Virus record (IMG/VR): IMGVR_UViG_3300021368_000936
Span: 1 to 54,653 of that record
DNA: 54,653 bases
Source of the DNA: a virus
Reading direction: 5' to 3' (one strand)
Within the stretch, counting starts at the first letter, position 1. Each line of letters begins with the position of its first letter. Below are positions 34,159 to 44,378 of this stretch, one piece after another. Made by a program: the position numbers and the translations under genes. Below the pieces are notes generated by a model, which saw nothing but the letters and a program-made list of their open reading frames with translations, did not search any database and was not told the origin of the DNA.

Positions 34159-37100
34159 ATGAGCTTTAAGTTTAATTCTGACAGGGAACAATTAAGAGCT
34201 ATTGCTCCATCTTTAATTGGAGATGAGGTACTTTCAATTAGGTCTGGCACAGGCGCTGATGAGAAAGAGGTACTTAGGACTCTGCTTGACCCCGACACGA
34301 AACTGCCACGTGTTGGTATCAACAGAACTGGTAGCAGAATTGACAGATATGTAATCACCAACCAAGGTAGTGGGTATACTCAATTACCTAGTGTTACTGT
34401 AGCTGCTCCTCCTCCTGGTCCTAATGCTCGTCAAGCATTTGCTTCTGCCTCTGTATCCGCTGAAGGTAGAGTTACTGGTCTTCTAATCGATGATCCTGGC
34501 GATGGTTACACTTCTGCTCCCGCCGTATCAATTACTGGTGGTAACGGAGCTGGGGCTGATGCTGAAGCATTCCTAGACACTGTTGACTTCGAACTTGATA
34601 TCAACGGTGCTATTAGAACTTCTACGTCTATCATTTCTGACACGGCGAGAATTCTAAACCTAGATATCGACAACCTCGTTACTCCAGATGCTCAGCTAAG
34701 AGCACCAAATCTCAAAACATTTATTAACAACACAGGTACACAATGGGTAGCAGATAAGTTCTACCAAAAAGATTCCTTTGTTGTTCGTGGTCCTAACGTA
34801 TACCAGGCACTAACTACTGGTTATTCTTCTGCCAATCCTCTAGATCCTCCTCTACATATTGACGGTATCCAGACCAATGGTAATTCTCTAGACGATCTTA
34901 CTAGACCTGGCGTATCATTTAAACACATCGGTTTCCGTGTAGCTGACGAGAACGAAGTATACTATAACGAAACTGGTGAAGCAGGTATCTACCCAAGATC
35001 TATCACTCCTCTGCTCGGTGATAAATCTGATAAGATTGCTACCACAGAATACGTCCTCAACCTAGCAACGAATGACGTTGGTGGTCGTATTTACGTTTCA
35101 CAGCAGATTGGTTCTGACCTAAACGACGGTCGTTCTGCTGTTAACCCAGTTAGAACTATTAAGAAAGCATGTCAGTTGGCATGGCAGACTCCTGGTGTTA
35201 AAGAATCGATTATTATCTCTGGTGGTGACTACACAGAAGATAACCCAATCTCAATTCCACCAGACGCTTCTATTGTTGGTGACAACCTACGTCTGGTTAT
35301 CATTCGTCCTTCTAACCCAAGAAAGCACATCTTCAAGTTCGGTGACAAGAACTACGTCATCGGTGTTACATATCGTGACCAAGAAGGTGCTGATACCTTT
35401 ACTTGGGACTTTGCTATGGTCTTTGACGACAAGCAAAGAATCACATATGCTGCCGACACAAATGGTGACTTCGGCACATCATTCCCTGTAGGTACACAAG
35501 TCTTTGGTGAAGATGCTTTCCGAGCAGACTTCCAGGATAATGGTGGTCTATCTTCTCTCGTCGCTGGCGTTGAGATGAGAGGTGTTAATGGTGGTGTCAT
35601 TGAATCTACTAGAGTAGAGTTTGATGCCATCACAGGAGCATCTGCTTACATTACTGGTGAGTTTGATTATAGGAATATTTCTGGTGGTATCACTGCTGGT
35701 GAAACACTATCTTATGGTGGTGCCAATACTTTAAGATTTGCTCCAAACACAGCATACACAGTAGGTCAAATTGTTTGGACTTCTGATCATACATACAGCG
35801 TTTCTGCCGCTGGTACTTCTGGAGAAACCAACCCAACACACGATGCTGGTGCTGCTGGTAATGGTCCAGACACTCTGGAGTTTACATATATTAGAGACAC
35901 TTATACTCTAGTTACTACAGATGTTATCTCGATTAGACCTGAAGGTGAGGTCGTATTCGAGGATATTCCAAACCCAGAAGCTCCTGCTCTACCTATTTAC
36001 AGAATTGACTTTTCTCAGCAGGGTCAAGATGCAATTGCTACTGGTGGTTATCAGGATCCTGGAACACCAGAAGATCTTGGTGGTATTATTTTCTACACCA
36101 ACGCTCTACAAGGTGCCGACAACATTCACGACTTCAAAGAAGGTCAAGAAATCTTCATCGAAGGTCTATCGACATCAGCACCTGACCTCTCGATGCTTAA
36201 TGGTATCCAGAGAATCTACAAGGTCATTGAAGACCCTGATGGTAGATCAAGACGTTTCGTCATTCCAAAGAAACTACCACTACTAACAAATGACAACTAC
36301 GATCCTGGTCAGTTTGCTGCCGTAAGATCAGTTGCCAAGTCGGTCACTCTATCTCTACTCAACTCTCCATTTAAGTTCAACCAAGCAAATCCTGTTGCTA
36401 GAAGATATCAGGATGCTTGTCTACAAATTAAGAACAATAGAGAGTTCATCGCTGATGAAGTTGTAGGTCGTATTAATGATGAGTTCAAAAAAGAATATTT
36501 CTCGATCTATGATATCGGTGGTTCTGCTGCCCAGCAATTCACTCCAACTAACGTAACCTATGATCCTGCTACAGGTATCTCTACGTTTACTGTAGCAAAC
36601 CATGGTCTAGTAGCTGGTGATGGTGTATCCATTGCTGACAACTCCTTGGTGTTCACTTGTGCCATGGATGGCAATAAGACTGAGCACAGTTCTCCACAGT
36701 CTGACTACTACTCCAGTGGCAAGGCATTGCCAGTTTTGAGCAGTGGTTTAACTACAAATACATTCCAGTTGAATGTAGGTGTTTCTGGTCCTGATCAACA
36801 GTTCACTCCATCAGATGCTGTATACAATCCAGCTACTGGTGATTTGACAATCAACCTCAATACTACCCACGGACTAGACGTTGGCGAAGGTATTGTAATC
36901 GATGATAACTCCTTGTCATTCACATGTGACATGGATAATAACCAGTCTACTAAGACTTATCCACGTCCTGGCATCGACCCATACGCTGGCAGATCTATCA
37001 ACATCACTGCTGTTCCTTCGGACACAGAGATTACAGTTAATGTAGGTGCCTCTGCTGCTAACAAGTATTTCACACCTTCTGCTGCTGACTATAACCCCGT

Positions 37101-40100
37101 AACTGGTGACATGACGGTTACTGTCGGTCAGCATGGTCTAGGTGTTGGTCGTAGTGTTGTCCTAGCAGATGAGTCTTTCACCTTCACCTGTGATCAGGAT
37201 AATAACCAGACTCAGCATCAATATCCACGTCCTGGTGTTGACCCATATGCTGGTCAGTCTATCGCTATCACAGCAGTTGGTACAACTTCCCACACCCCAA
37301 CAGACGCTCCTTATGATGCCGCCACTGGTATTGTTGAGTTCACTATTGCTGGTCATGGATTTACTCAAGGCGACTACATCAAGATTGCTGACGATTCTCT
37401 AGATTACACATGTGTTCTAGATGGTAATACCGTAACCAAGTCTTATCCACGTGCTGGTTATGACTATCCATCTGGTCGTTGGTTGGAGATCTCCAACGTA
37501 ACTGGCGATACGTTTGAAGTTAACATTGGTCCATCTTCTTACACTGGAGCACACACTTTTGTAAGTGCTGATCCAAATGCTATCGAGAGACAAGACGGCA
37601 CCTTCACTATCAATGTTGGTACATCTTCCAATACCACAACCCATACATTTATCAGTGCTACTACCAACGCTATTAAGCACGAACCTCAGTCTACACATAC
37701 TTTCGTTGGTACAACTGCTAACTCTATCAAGCACCTACCACAGTCTGCTCACACGTTTGTAAGATCAGCAACCAATTCTCTATCTGTTGGTGGTGATGAA
37801 TTCAAGGTCTATCTTGGAACATCCAGATTCATCCACACGTATGTAAGTGGTGGTACGATTACATTTGGTGGATCTTCTTATAACGTCACTAATTTCGTAT
37901 ATGATAACTTCATTACTGGTACAGCAACTATCACGATTGATACCTCTATTCCTGGTATCTCGGAAGATAATATCGTTCAACTTGCTGGACTTATAGTCGA
38001 GTGTGATATTGATGGCGTTACTACTCAGAAGACTTATCCAAGCTTCAACATTCCAGTCAGTGACGACAAGTGCCGTAGAGATGTTAAACACTTCCTCAAT
38101 GCTCTAACACAAGACCTTGAGTTTGGAAGCAATAACAATATTCTCGATTCTGCTAAGAAGTATATTGATGGTACGAATACTGAAATCACATTCGTAGAGA
38201 ATGAGATGATTCAGACTGTCCGTGCTATTGAGTACGCCAGAGAACTAGCAATCTTCGCTATGAGAAAGTGGAGAACTGGTAATGGCATGGCAGGCGATCC
38301 AATTTATACACCACAGTATTCAACTCTACCAAGATACTTTGACGATACCATTATTGATGACGGCAACAACCCTGCTTGTGACAACGTAAGATCTGCTATC
38401 GATACTCTATCGTATCTCTTCGTTGACGTTCTTGCTAATAACGCTTCTGGTACATATCTAGACGCCGCTTGGTTGATTGCTAGAAACAGACATCACATTG
38501 CTGATGAAGCATACAACGCTGCTATTGTTCAGTTCCCAAATCTAGCACTAGTTAACATTGATGAGAGAAAGTGTCGTAGAGATATTAACTTCATCCTCTC
38601 TGCTGTAATTAGAGACCTTATCCTAGGTGGTAACGCTGGTATTGTAGAAGCTGCCGAGTCTTACTTCACTGGAACTCAACTAACTGGTGTCCCACAATCT
38701 GAGTTGGGTGCTACGATCTACGCCTTCAATGAGGTAAGAGATCTTGCTATCCAAGCAATGAGAAACTGGAAGGATGCTTCTGGTAATAATATTGGTGCTG
38801 CTTTGTACACACCAATCCCAAGATTTACTGACAGCAGTATTCTTCCCGATCCTAATGGCAACCCATTGTGTGCCAACGTCGAATCTTCTATCACAACAGC
38901 ATTCGCTTTCCTAGAAGATGTTCTAGATGGCACCATTCTAAAGGGTGCTACCACAGTTGAAACTGGAACACTCTTCGATACTGTTGGAATCTACACATAT
39001 CCTAGCAGTGTAATTAGAGATGCTGCTGGCAATTACATTACCGTAAGATCTACTTACGATGACCTACCAATTATTGAAGCATCTCCATATACTCAAAACG
39101 CTTCTATCATCTCTAAACTAGGTGGTAGTGGTGCTCTAATTGATGGTTCTAAAGTCAAGAATCCTAACTGCCCATTCCCTGGTCTAGAACTAGACGGAAC
39201 AGCATCCTTCCCCAACCAGGGTAAGTCGATGGTTGCTTCTGCCTTCACGATCGTTTCTGAAGGTGGTACTGGTTATAAGATTATCGAAGATGGTTATGTA
39301 CAGTTGGTTTCGGTCTTCTGTATCTTCACCACTGATGGTATTCTTGCTGAGTCTGGTGGTTACGCTTCTGTTACTAACTCCGCTTCTAACTTCGGTCAGT
39401 TTGCTCTAAGATCTACTGGTTTCAGAAGAGAGGCATATGAGTTTGACGTTGCTCAGATCACTAACGTTTCTTCTACTCCAACTGGCAGAACAATCTTGTC
39501 TGTTAGTGGACTTGGAAGAGAACCACTTGAGCACTATGTTGCCAAGATTGATGGTTTCGAGAATGTCAACCCTGATATTGAATACTTTATTGACGTTGTA
39601 GAAGGCGTCACAGTTGGTCCTCCTTTCTCTGCTCAGATTACTCTTGAGTCTGGTTCTGGTGGTCCTGCTGAATTTAAAAATATTTCTACAGGTAACGTTA
39701 TTGCTCTGTCAGCTCTGGTTGGTGAAACCGTCAGACTACACAGACCATCTATCGTTAACTCCTCTTCCCACACCTGGGAATACGCTGGTTCTGGTACTAG
39801 CTACCTTGCTCTACCTGAAAACGGTGGTGTTAAGATCGAAGCAAACGAGCAAGTCTCCGAGAACTATGGTAGAACATACGTCTCTGGTACTGACGAACTA
39901 GGTGACTTCAAGGTTGGTACATTCGCTAGAATTGAGAACAGAACTGGTAACATCACCTTCACGGGTACGGTTACGATCTCGGAAGTTGAATTCTTGAAAC
40001 TGAAAGGTGGTGACGTTGTTGTTACTGGTTTCGACAACAGCAACACACTGGGTGGTGCTAACGCTACCGACTCCAAACTACCAACACAGAAGGCGGTTAA

Positions 40101-43100
40101 GGACTTCATTACAAACAACCTTGGTCCCTTCATCAACAAACCATATTCTACGAACCCAGTTCCTAGAGCACTGGTTGAACTTACTGACTCTGGTAAGATC
40201 TCCGAAGATCAGATTCCACCTCTACGTCCTTTCCAGGTCTTCACTGTTGCTGACCAGGCAGAAAGAGTTGCTATCGAAGGAGCACTTGCTGGTGACATCG
40301 CTATCCAACAGGATACATCAACGTCATTCATTCTAAACAATGATAACGATAGTTTGTTCGTATCGTTCCCAGTAGACACCACTCTACAATTTACTATCGG
40401 TGATGTCTTTACTGGCGATGTATCTGGTGGTAAGATTCAGGCAACTGAATACAGACAAGGTGTTGTATATCAGATTAACATCACTGATGGTGGTTCTGGT
40501 TACATCACACCTCCTGTTGTTACTGTATCTGGTGGTAATCCACAAGCAGGTGCTGTCACAGCAAATATCACAACCGAGATTGCTAACGGTCAGGTTGTTA
40601 TCATGAACATTGAGTTGTTCAATGGTTTCGTTGGTGGTAAAGGATACACTACACCACCTACCATCACTATTGCTGCTCCTGCTGGTTCTGGTACACAAGC
40701 AACCGCTAATGCTTTGATTGAAAGCAGACTCTATGGTGATATCGTTAACAACGTTAAGATTGTTGATACTGACACTATCGAATCTAGTGATCTCCCAGCA
40801 GAGACAATTAACATTACTAGAGTTATCAATACTTCTGCTTCTGATATCAACAACTGGGTATCTCTATCATCTAATCAGATCGCTGCTAGTGACATTACTT
40901 CTGGAACTATTTCAACTGCTCGTCTAGCAACTAACGCTGCTGGTTCGGAATCTGCTGCTAACTCCTTCACCTTCCTAAGAGGTGACCAAGCATATGCTCC
41001 TGCCGTACAAACAATCAAGGGTCCTGAGACTAGATACTTTGCTAAACTCAAGACTCAAGCAAACAGCGGCGCTTCTCAGCTGATCTTTGATTCTAACTCG
41101 AACTTTATTAAGGGTCATGAAGTTATACAAATTACTGGTATTCAGTCTGACACTAACATTGATGGTGTTCTAACTGAAGCAGGTGAGACCACTGTTACTC
41201 TAGACAAGTTCTTAACAGCAACTCTATCTGCTGGAACAGTTCTAGAATTCAACAGAGGATCTTCCCCACTAACCTTCGAATCTTCTCAGACTCAAGGTGA
41301 ATTCGTTGAACAGATTGTTATTCAGAATGGTGGTCAGGGCTTCGATGCTGGTCCATTCTTCAACGTTCCTCTCGCTGGTGGTAACGGAACAGGTCTGAGA
41401 GTTAACATCATCACAACTGGTGGTGTAGTTACCGACGTTACTATCGTCAATGGTGGCGAAGGATATGGTCAGAATACCAGTCAACAGAACGTTGACTTTA
41501 TCGTATCTTCCGCTCCTTCTGAGATTGGACCTGGAACGGGTCTAGTCCTACTAGCAAAAGTAACTACAGTTCTAAGACAGTATGCTAACGTTGCTGTTGA
41601 TATCAACAGAGTTACTGATCTAACTACATCTGGTGATGCCTACGGTACACTTGGTGTTGCTAGATTCCTCAAGCAACAGTTCTTGATTGGCGAAGCAGGT
41701 AACGGTTCTGTTGCTATCAACACTGGTCCTGACTCTGGTCTTGACGCTGACACCCTGGACGGTGCTCAAGGTTCGTTCTACCTGAACGCAGGTAACATGA
41801 ATGCTGGTACTTTGCCTGTTGATAGACTATCTGGTACGTACAACATTAACATTTCCAACCAGTCTGGTAGTACCCTCAGATTGAGAACTGCTACCAGCAC
41901 TCCAACAGGTAACCCAACACCAGACCAGTTTGCTGCTGGTATCATCGCTGATACCAAGAACAATAACGCCGACAACCTCTTTGACGGTGGCACCAGACAT
42001 ATGGTGATGACCCTAAGAAATGGTGGTACTGACTTTGACGCTACCTTCGGTGGTGTTAGACAACTCGCCTTCACCGATGGTACTGCCAGCAATGGTGGTA
42101 ACATGTGGATTCGTGGTTCGTTCAACAGTCCAGCAAACCAGTTTGGTGACTGGTATAAGATTTGGAGTTCTGGTAACCACGGTGAACTCAGCGGACTAGA
42201 CGCTGACAAGATGGATGGTCGCCAAGGTAAGTGGTATCAGACTGCCACTCACATTAACTACGGATACTTCAGTGACAACCGTCTACCAAAACTTCAAACT
42301 GAGAAGGACATCCTCAAGACATTCAGACTCCTTGATTGGACTGGTACTCCTAGATACAATGTTCTTGTTCGTGACGAGCTTCTTAACGCCGCTCCATTCC
42401 AAGTTGGTACACCAGTCAACTTGTATGACAATGGTGGTAACGGTGTAGGTGAAATCACCCTAACCAAGGTAACACCTGTACAAGACGTTAACGACGCTGC
42501 CAACAACTACACAATGTTGACTGGTAGTTTGACATCGGGTGATTTTACTGATGCCAACGGTAACCAGGACGCCTTCTTTATTGGTACTGGTGGTGTTGCC
42601 AACGCTTTTGCTTTCCAAGACTGGGGAGTTTCTCCAGTTGATCAAGATGCTGATGGTAGAGCAGATGGTACATTCGAAGTTGCTGAACTAATCAGTGACG
42701 GTGGTGCTGCTCAATTGAAACTAGGCAGAGTTGATGGTCAAGTATCCACTTCTCCATCGATCTACTTCAGATCTTCTCAGCAAGCATCTAGCACTTACAA
42801 CACAGCAATTATTGCTTCTGGTGGTTCTGGTGGTCAGGGTGATGGTGCCCTAGAACTCAAGGTTGGCACTGCCAACTCCTTGACTGTAAATGGCAACATC
42901 ATCTGGAATGCTGCTAACGTATCACCCACCGTACAAAACATTGGTTCTGTTTATACAGGAACCAATAGTTCTGACTTTGATCCTGCTAACCCAGAAGACA
43001 ACGTAACTCTAAGAAACGTTGTCATGAGAGATCTCAATGGCAACTTTACTGCTGGAACAATTACTGCTTCTTTGACTGGTGCTGCTTCGGACAACGTTCT

Positions 43101-44337
43101 GAAGGCAGGCGATACAATGACTGGGGCTCTAACCATCACCAACGTTGTTGCTGCTAACCAAGCACTGAGCGTATCTGGTAGAGCAGACTTCTTGAGCAAT
43201 ATCACAGTTTCTGAAGATCTAACAGTTGATACAAATACATTCCACGTAGATGCCACAGACAACTCAGTCTGTATTGGTACTACTTCTTCTGATTCTTCTC
43301 TCAAACTACTGATCACCGAGACTGGTGCTCAAGATGCCATCATGAGAATGTATGGTCAATCAGTTAGCGGTACTCAGTATGACCCAGTAATTCAAATGCT
43401 AGGTCAGGGTAATAATCCTACTGAAGAAGGTTTTGAACTAAGATATGATAATTCTACTGGTGAAGTATTCTTCAAGCAACTGTTTAGTGGTATTACTACC
43501 ACATCAGCATTTGTGTTCAGCACTGCTAACTTCAGCAATGCCCTAGAAATTACTGGTAACGGTAATTTGGGTATTCAGATGACGCCAGCTGATGCCTATG
43601 AACTGGATGTCAACGGTAACATTAGAACCGAGACATCATTGACTGTTGGTTATGCCAACGCCAACGCTGGTGCTACTATGGTATTCGGTGGTGCCACTGG
43701 TGCTGCTCTATCTACCCCAACTGCTGCTCAGTCTCAGATCTCTAACTTCAGAATTGGTAACCAACTATCTACCAGTGACGTATTTGAGATTACTGCTAAC
43801 GATGGAGCATCTGGTTCTCTAGTTTGGAAAGCGACTCCAGCACTTGCTGTTCAAGGTTCTTACAACAGAGTTGCTATTAACACTGATCAGTTTGGTGGAG
43901 TTGACCCTGAGGATAATACCCAGAGATATTACAGTCTGAATATCCAGGGTGACATGAATATCAACGGTCTTGTCTACCAGAACAACAGTGAGTTTGTTAC
44001 CTCACGTTGGACCGAGGCAGATAATGAAGCCGATATCTACAGAGACTCTAAAGTTTGGATCAACCCAGACATTAATGTCAATGGATTCACTGGAAACCCA
44101 ACATACGATCTACAAATCGGTGGTGGAACTGAAAATGGTGACCTAGGCATGACTGGCATCTTGTATGTCAACGATGCTGCTCAGTGGATTGATACCTTGG
44201 GTATCATTAAGACTAACCCAGACACGATTGCTGAAGATGTCACAATCCCAGCAAACACCAACGCCACCTCCGCTGGTCCAATCACCATTCCAAACGGCGT
44301 AACCATTGATGTTATTGGACAATGGTCCATCGTCTGA
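34159..44337 (+). CDS. giant tail-fibre-like protein (3392 aa)
   Basis: The longest gene of the window. Residues about 60-145 hold two GxGYT repeats. A parallel beta-helix-like segment begins near 309 (YVSQQIGSDLNDGRSAVNPV, then RTIKKACQLA), the pectate-lyase-like start found in many fibres. A helical unit (YQDACLQIKNNREFIADEVV at about 748) is split from its partner (KCRRDVKHFLNAL at 1304) by tandem repeats. A second intact unit lies at about 1435-1500. The last third is classic fibre: NATDSKLPTQKAVKDFI, DADTLDGAQGSFYLN, AGDTMTGALTI, and the C-terminal GPITIPNGVTIDVIGQWSIV. It probably forms a trimeric host-contact fibre. No enzymatic residues are assigned. Confidence 0.82.
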   Translation: MSFKFNSDREQLRAIAPSLIGDEVLSIRSGTGADEKEVLRTLLDPDTKLPRVGINRTGSRIDRYVITNQGSGYTQLPSVTVAAPPPGPNARQAFASASVSAEGRVTGLLIDDPGDGYTSAPAVSITGGNGAGADAEAFLDTVDFELDINGAIRTSTSIISDTARILNLDIDNLVTPDAQLRAPNLKTFINNTGTQWVADKFYQKDSFVVRGPNVYQALTTGYSSANPLDPPLHIDGIQTNGNSLDDLTRPGVSFKHIGFRVADENEVYYNETGEAGIYPRSITPLLGDKSDKIATTEYVLNLATNDVGGRIYVSQQIGSDLNDGRSAVNPVRTIKKACQLAWQTPGVKESIIISGGDYTEDNPISIPPDASIVGDNLRLVIIRPSNPRKHIFKFGDKNYVIGVTYRDQEGADTFTWDFAMVFDDKQRITYAADTNGDFGTSFPVGTQVFGEDAFRADFQDNGGLSSLVAGVEMRGVNGGVIESTRVEFDAITGASAYITGEFDYRNISGGITAGETLSYGGANTLRFAPNTAYTVGQIVWTSDHTYSVSAAGTSGETNPTHDAGAAGNGPDTLEFTYIRDTYTLVTTDVISIRPEGEVVFEDIPNPEAPALPIYRIDFSQQGQDAIATGGYQDPGTPEDLGGIIFYTNALQGADNIHDFKEGQEIFIEGLSTSAPDLSMLNGIQRIYKVIEDPDGRSRRFVIPKKLPLLTNDNYDPGQFAAVRSVAKSVTLSLLNSPFKFNQANPVARRYQDACLQIKNNREFIADEVVGRINDEFKKEYFSIYDIGGSAAQQFTPTNVTYDPATGISTFTVANHGLVAGDGVSIADNSLVFTCAMDGNKTEHSSPQSDYYSSGKALPVLSSGLTTNTFQLNVGVSGPDQQFTPSDAVYNPATGDLTINLNTTHGLDVGEGIVIDDNSLSFTCDMDNNQSTKTYPRPGIDPYAGRSINITAVPSDTEITVNVGASAANKYFTPSAADYNPVTGDMTVTVGQHGLGVGRSVVLADESFTFTCDQDNNQTQHQYPRPGVDPYAGQSIAITAVGTTSHTPTDAPYDAATGIVEFTIAGHGFTQGDYIKIADDSLDYTCVLDGNTVTKSYPRAGYDYPSGRWLEISNVTGDTFEVNIGPSSYTGAHTFVSADPNAIERQDGTFTINVGTSSNTTTHTFISATTNAIKHEPQSTHTFVGTTANSIKHLPQSAHTFVRSATNSLSVGGDEFKVYLGTSRFIHTYVSGGTITFGGSSYNVTNFVYDNFITGTATITIDTSIPGISEDNIVQLAGLIVECDIDGVTTQKTYPSFNIPVSDDKCRRDVKHFLNALTQDLEFGSNNNILDSAKKYIDGTNTEITFVENEMIQTVRAIEYARELAIFAMRKWRTGNGMAGDPIYTPQYSTLPRYFDDTIIDDGNNPACDNVRSAIDTLSYLFVDVLANNASGTYLDAAWLIARNRHHIADEAYNAAIVQFPNLALVNIDERKCRRDINFILSAVIRDLILGGNAGIVEAAESYFTGTQLTGVPQSELGATIYAFNEVRDLAIQAMRNWKDASGNNIGAALYTPIPRFTDSSILPDPNGNPLCANVESSITTAFAFLEDVLDGTILKGATTVETGTLFDTVGIYTYPSSVIRDAAGNYITVRSTYDDLPIIEASPYTQNASIISKLGGSGALIDGSKVKNPNCPFPGLELDGTASFPNQGKSMVASAFTIVSEGGTGYKIIEDGYVQLVSVFCIFTTDGILAESGGYASVTNSASNFGQFALRSTGFRREAYEFDVAQITNVSSTPTGRTILSVSGLGREPLEHYVAKIDGFENVNPDIEYFIDVVEGVTVGPPFSAQITLESGSGGPAEFKNISTGNVIALSALVGETVRLHRPSIVNSSSHTWEYAGSGTSYLALPENGGVKIEANEQVSENYGRTYVSGTDELGDFKVGTFARIENRTGNITFTGTVTISEVEFLKLKGGDVVVTGFDNSNTLGGANATDSKLPTQKAVKDFITNNLGPFINKPYSTNPVPRALVELTDSGKISEDQIPPLRPFQVFTVADQAERVAIEGALAGDIAIQQDTSTSFILNNDNDSLFVSFPVDTTLQFTIGDVFTGDVSGGKIQATEYRQGVVYQINITDGGSGYITPPVVTVSGGNPQAGAVTANITTEIANGQVVIMNIELFNGFVGGKGYTTPPTITIAAPAGSGTQATANALIESRLYGDIVNNVKIVDTDTIESSDLPAETINITRVINTSASDINNWVSLSSNQIAASDITSGTISTARLATNAAGSESAANSFTFLRGDQAYAPAVQTIKGPETRYFAKLKTQANSGASQLIFDSNSNFIKGHEVIQITGIQSDTNIDGVLTEAGETTVTLDKFLTATLSAGTVLEFNRGSSPLTFESSQTQGEFVEQIVIQNGGQGFDAGPFFNVPLAGGNGTGLRVNIITTGGVVTDVTIVNGGEGYGQNTSQQNVDFIVSSAPSEIGPGTGLVLLAKVTTVLRQYANVAVDINRVTDLTTSGDAYGTLGVARFLKQQFLIGEAGNGSVAINTGPDSGLDADTLDGAQGSFYLNAGNMNAGTLPVDRLSGTYNINISNQSGSTLRLRTATSTPTGNPTPDQFAAGIIADTKNNNADNLFDGGTRHMVMTLRNGGTDFDATFGGVRQLAFTDGTASNGGNMWIRGSFNSPANQFGDWYKIWSSGNHGELSGLDADKMDGRQGKWYQTATHINYGYFSDNRLPKLQTEKDILKTFRLLDWTGTPRYNVLVRDELLNAAPFQVGTPVNLYDNGGNGVGEITLTKVTPVQDVNDAANNYTMLTGSLTSGDFTDANGNQDAFFIGTGGVANAFAFQDWGVSPVDQDADGRADGTFEVAELISDGGAAQLKLGRVDGQVSTSPSIYFRSSQQASSTYNTAIIASGGSGGQGDGALELKVGTANSLTVNGNIIWNAANVSPTVQNIGSVYTGTNSSDFDPANPEDNVTLRNVVMRDLNGNFTAGTITASLTGAASDNVLKAGDTMTGALTITNVVAANQALSVSGRADFLSNITVSEDLTVDTNTFHVDATDNSVCIGTTSSDSSLKLLITETGAQDAIMRMYGQSVSGTQYDPVIQMLGQGNNPTEEGFELRYDNSTGEVFFKQLFSGITTTSAFVFSTANFSNALEITGNGNLGIQMTPADAYELDVNGNIRTETSLTVGYANANAGATMVFGGATGAALSTPTAAQSQISNFRIGNQLSTSDVFEITANDGASGSLVWKATPALAVQGSYNRVAINTDQFGGVDPEDNTQRYYSLNIQGDMNINGLVYQNNSEFVTSRWTEADNEADIYRDSKVWINPDINVNGFTGNPTYDLQIGGGTENGDLGMTGILYVNDAAQWIDTLGIIKTNPDTIAEDVTIPANTNATSAGPITIPNGVTIDVIGQWSIV
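36532..37590 (+). repeat. tandem protein repeats of about 80-100 residues in the giant fibre gene
   Basis: Four units (about 36532, 36792, 37057 and 37288) share FTPS...YNPATGD, a GL..G..V.I.D.SL.FTC.MD.N core and YPRPG.DPYAG. A degenerate fifth lies near 37900-38050. Between the fourth and fifth, an 18-residue THTF...N.IKH.PQS motif repeats three times (about 37636-37790). Confidence 0.75.
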
Positions 44338-44347
44338 TAAATAAATA
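44337..44347 (+). promoter_or_regulatory. double late promoter element ATAAATAAATA
   Basis: Two overlapping ATAAATA copies (44337 and 44341) lie at the stop of the giant fibre gene, about 32-42 bases before the glycine-rich gene. Confidence 0.6.
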
Positions 44348-44378
44348 ATAGTACCAGGATAACCACGAACTTACTGCT

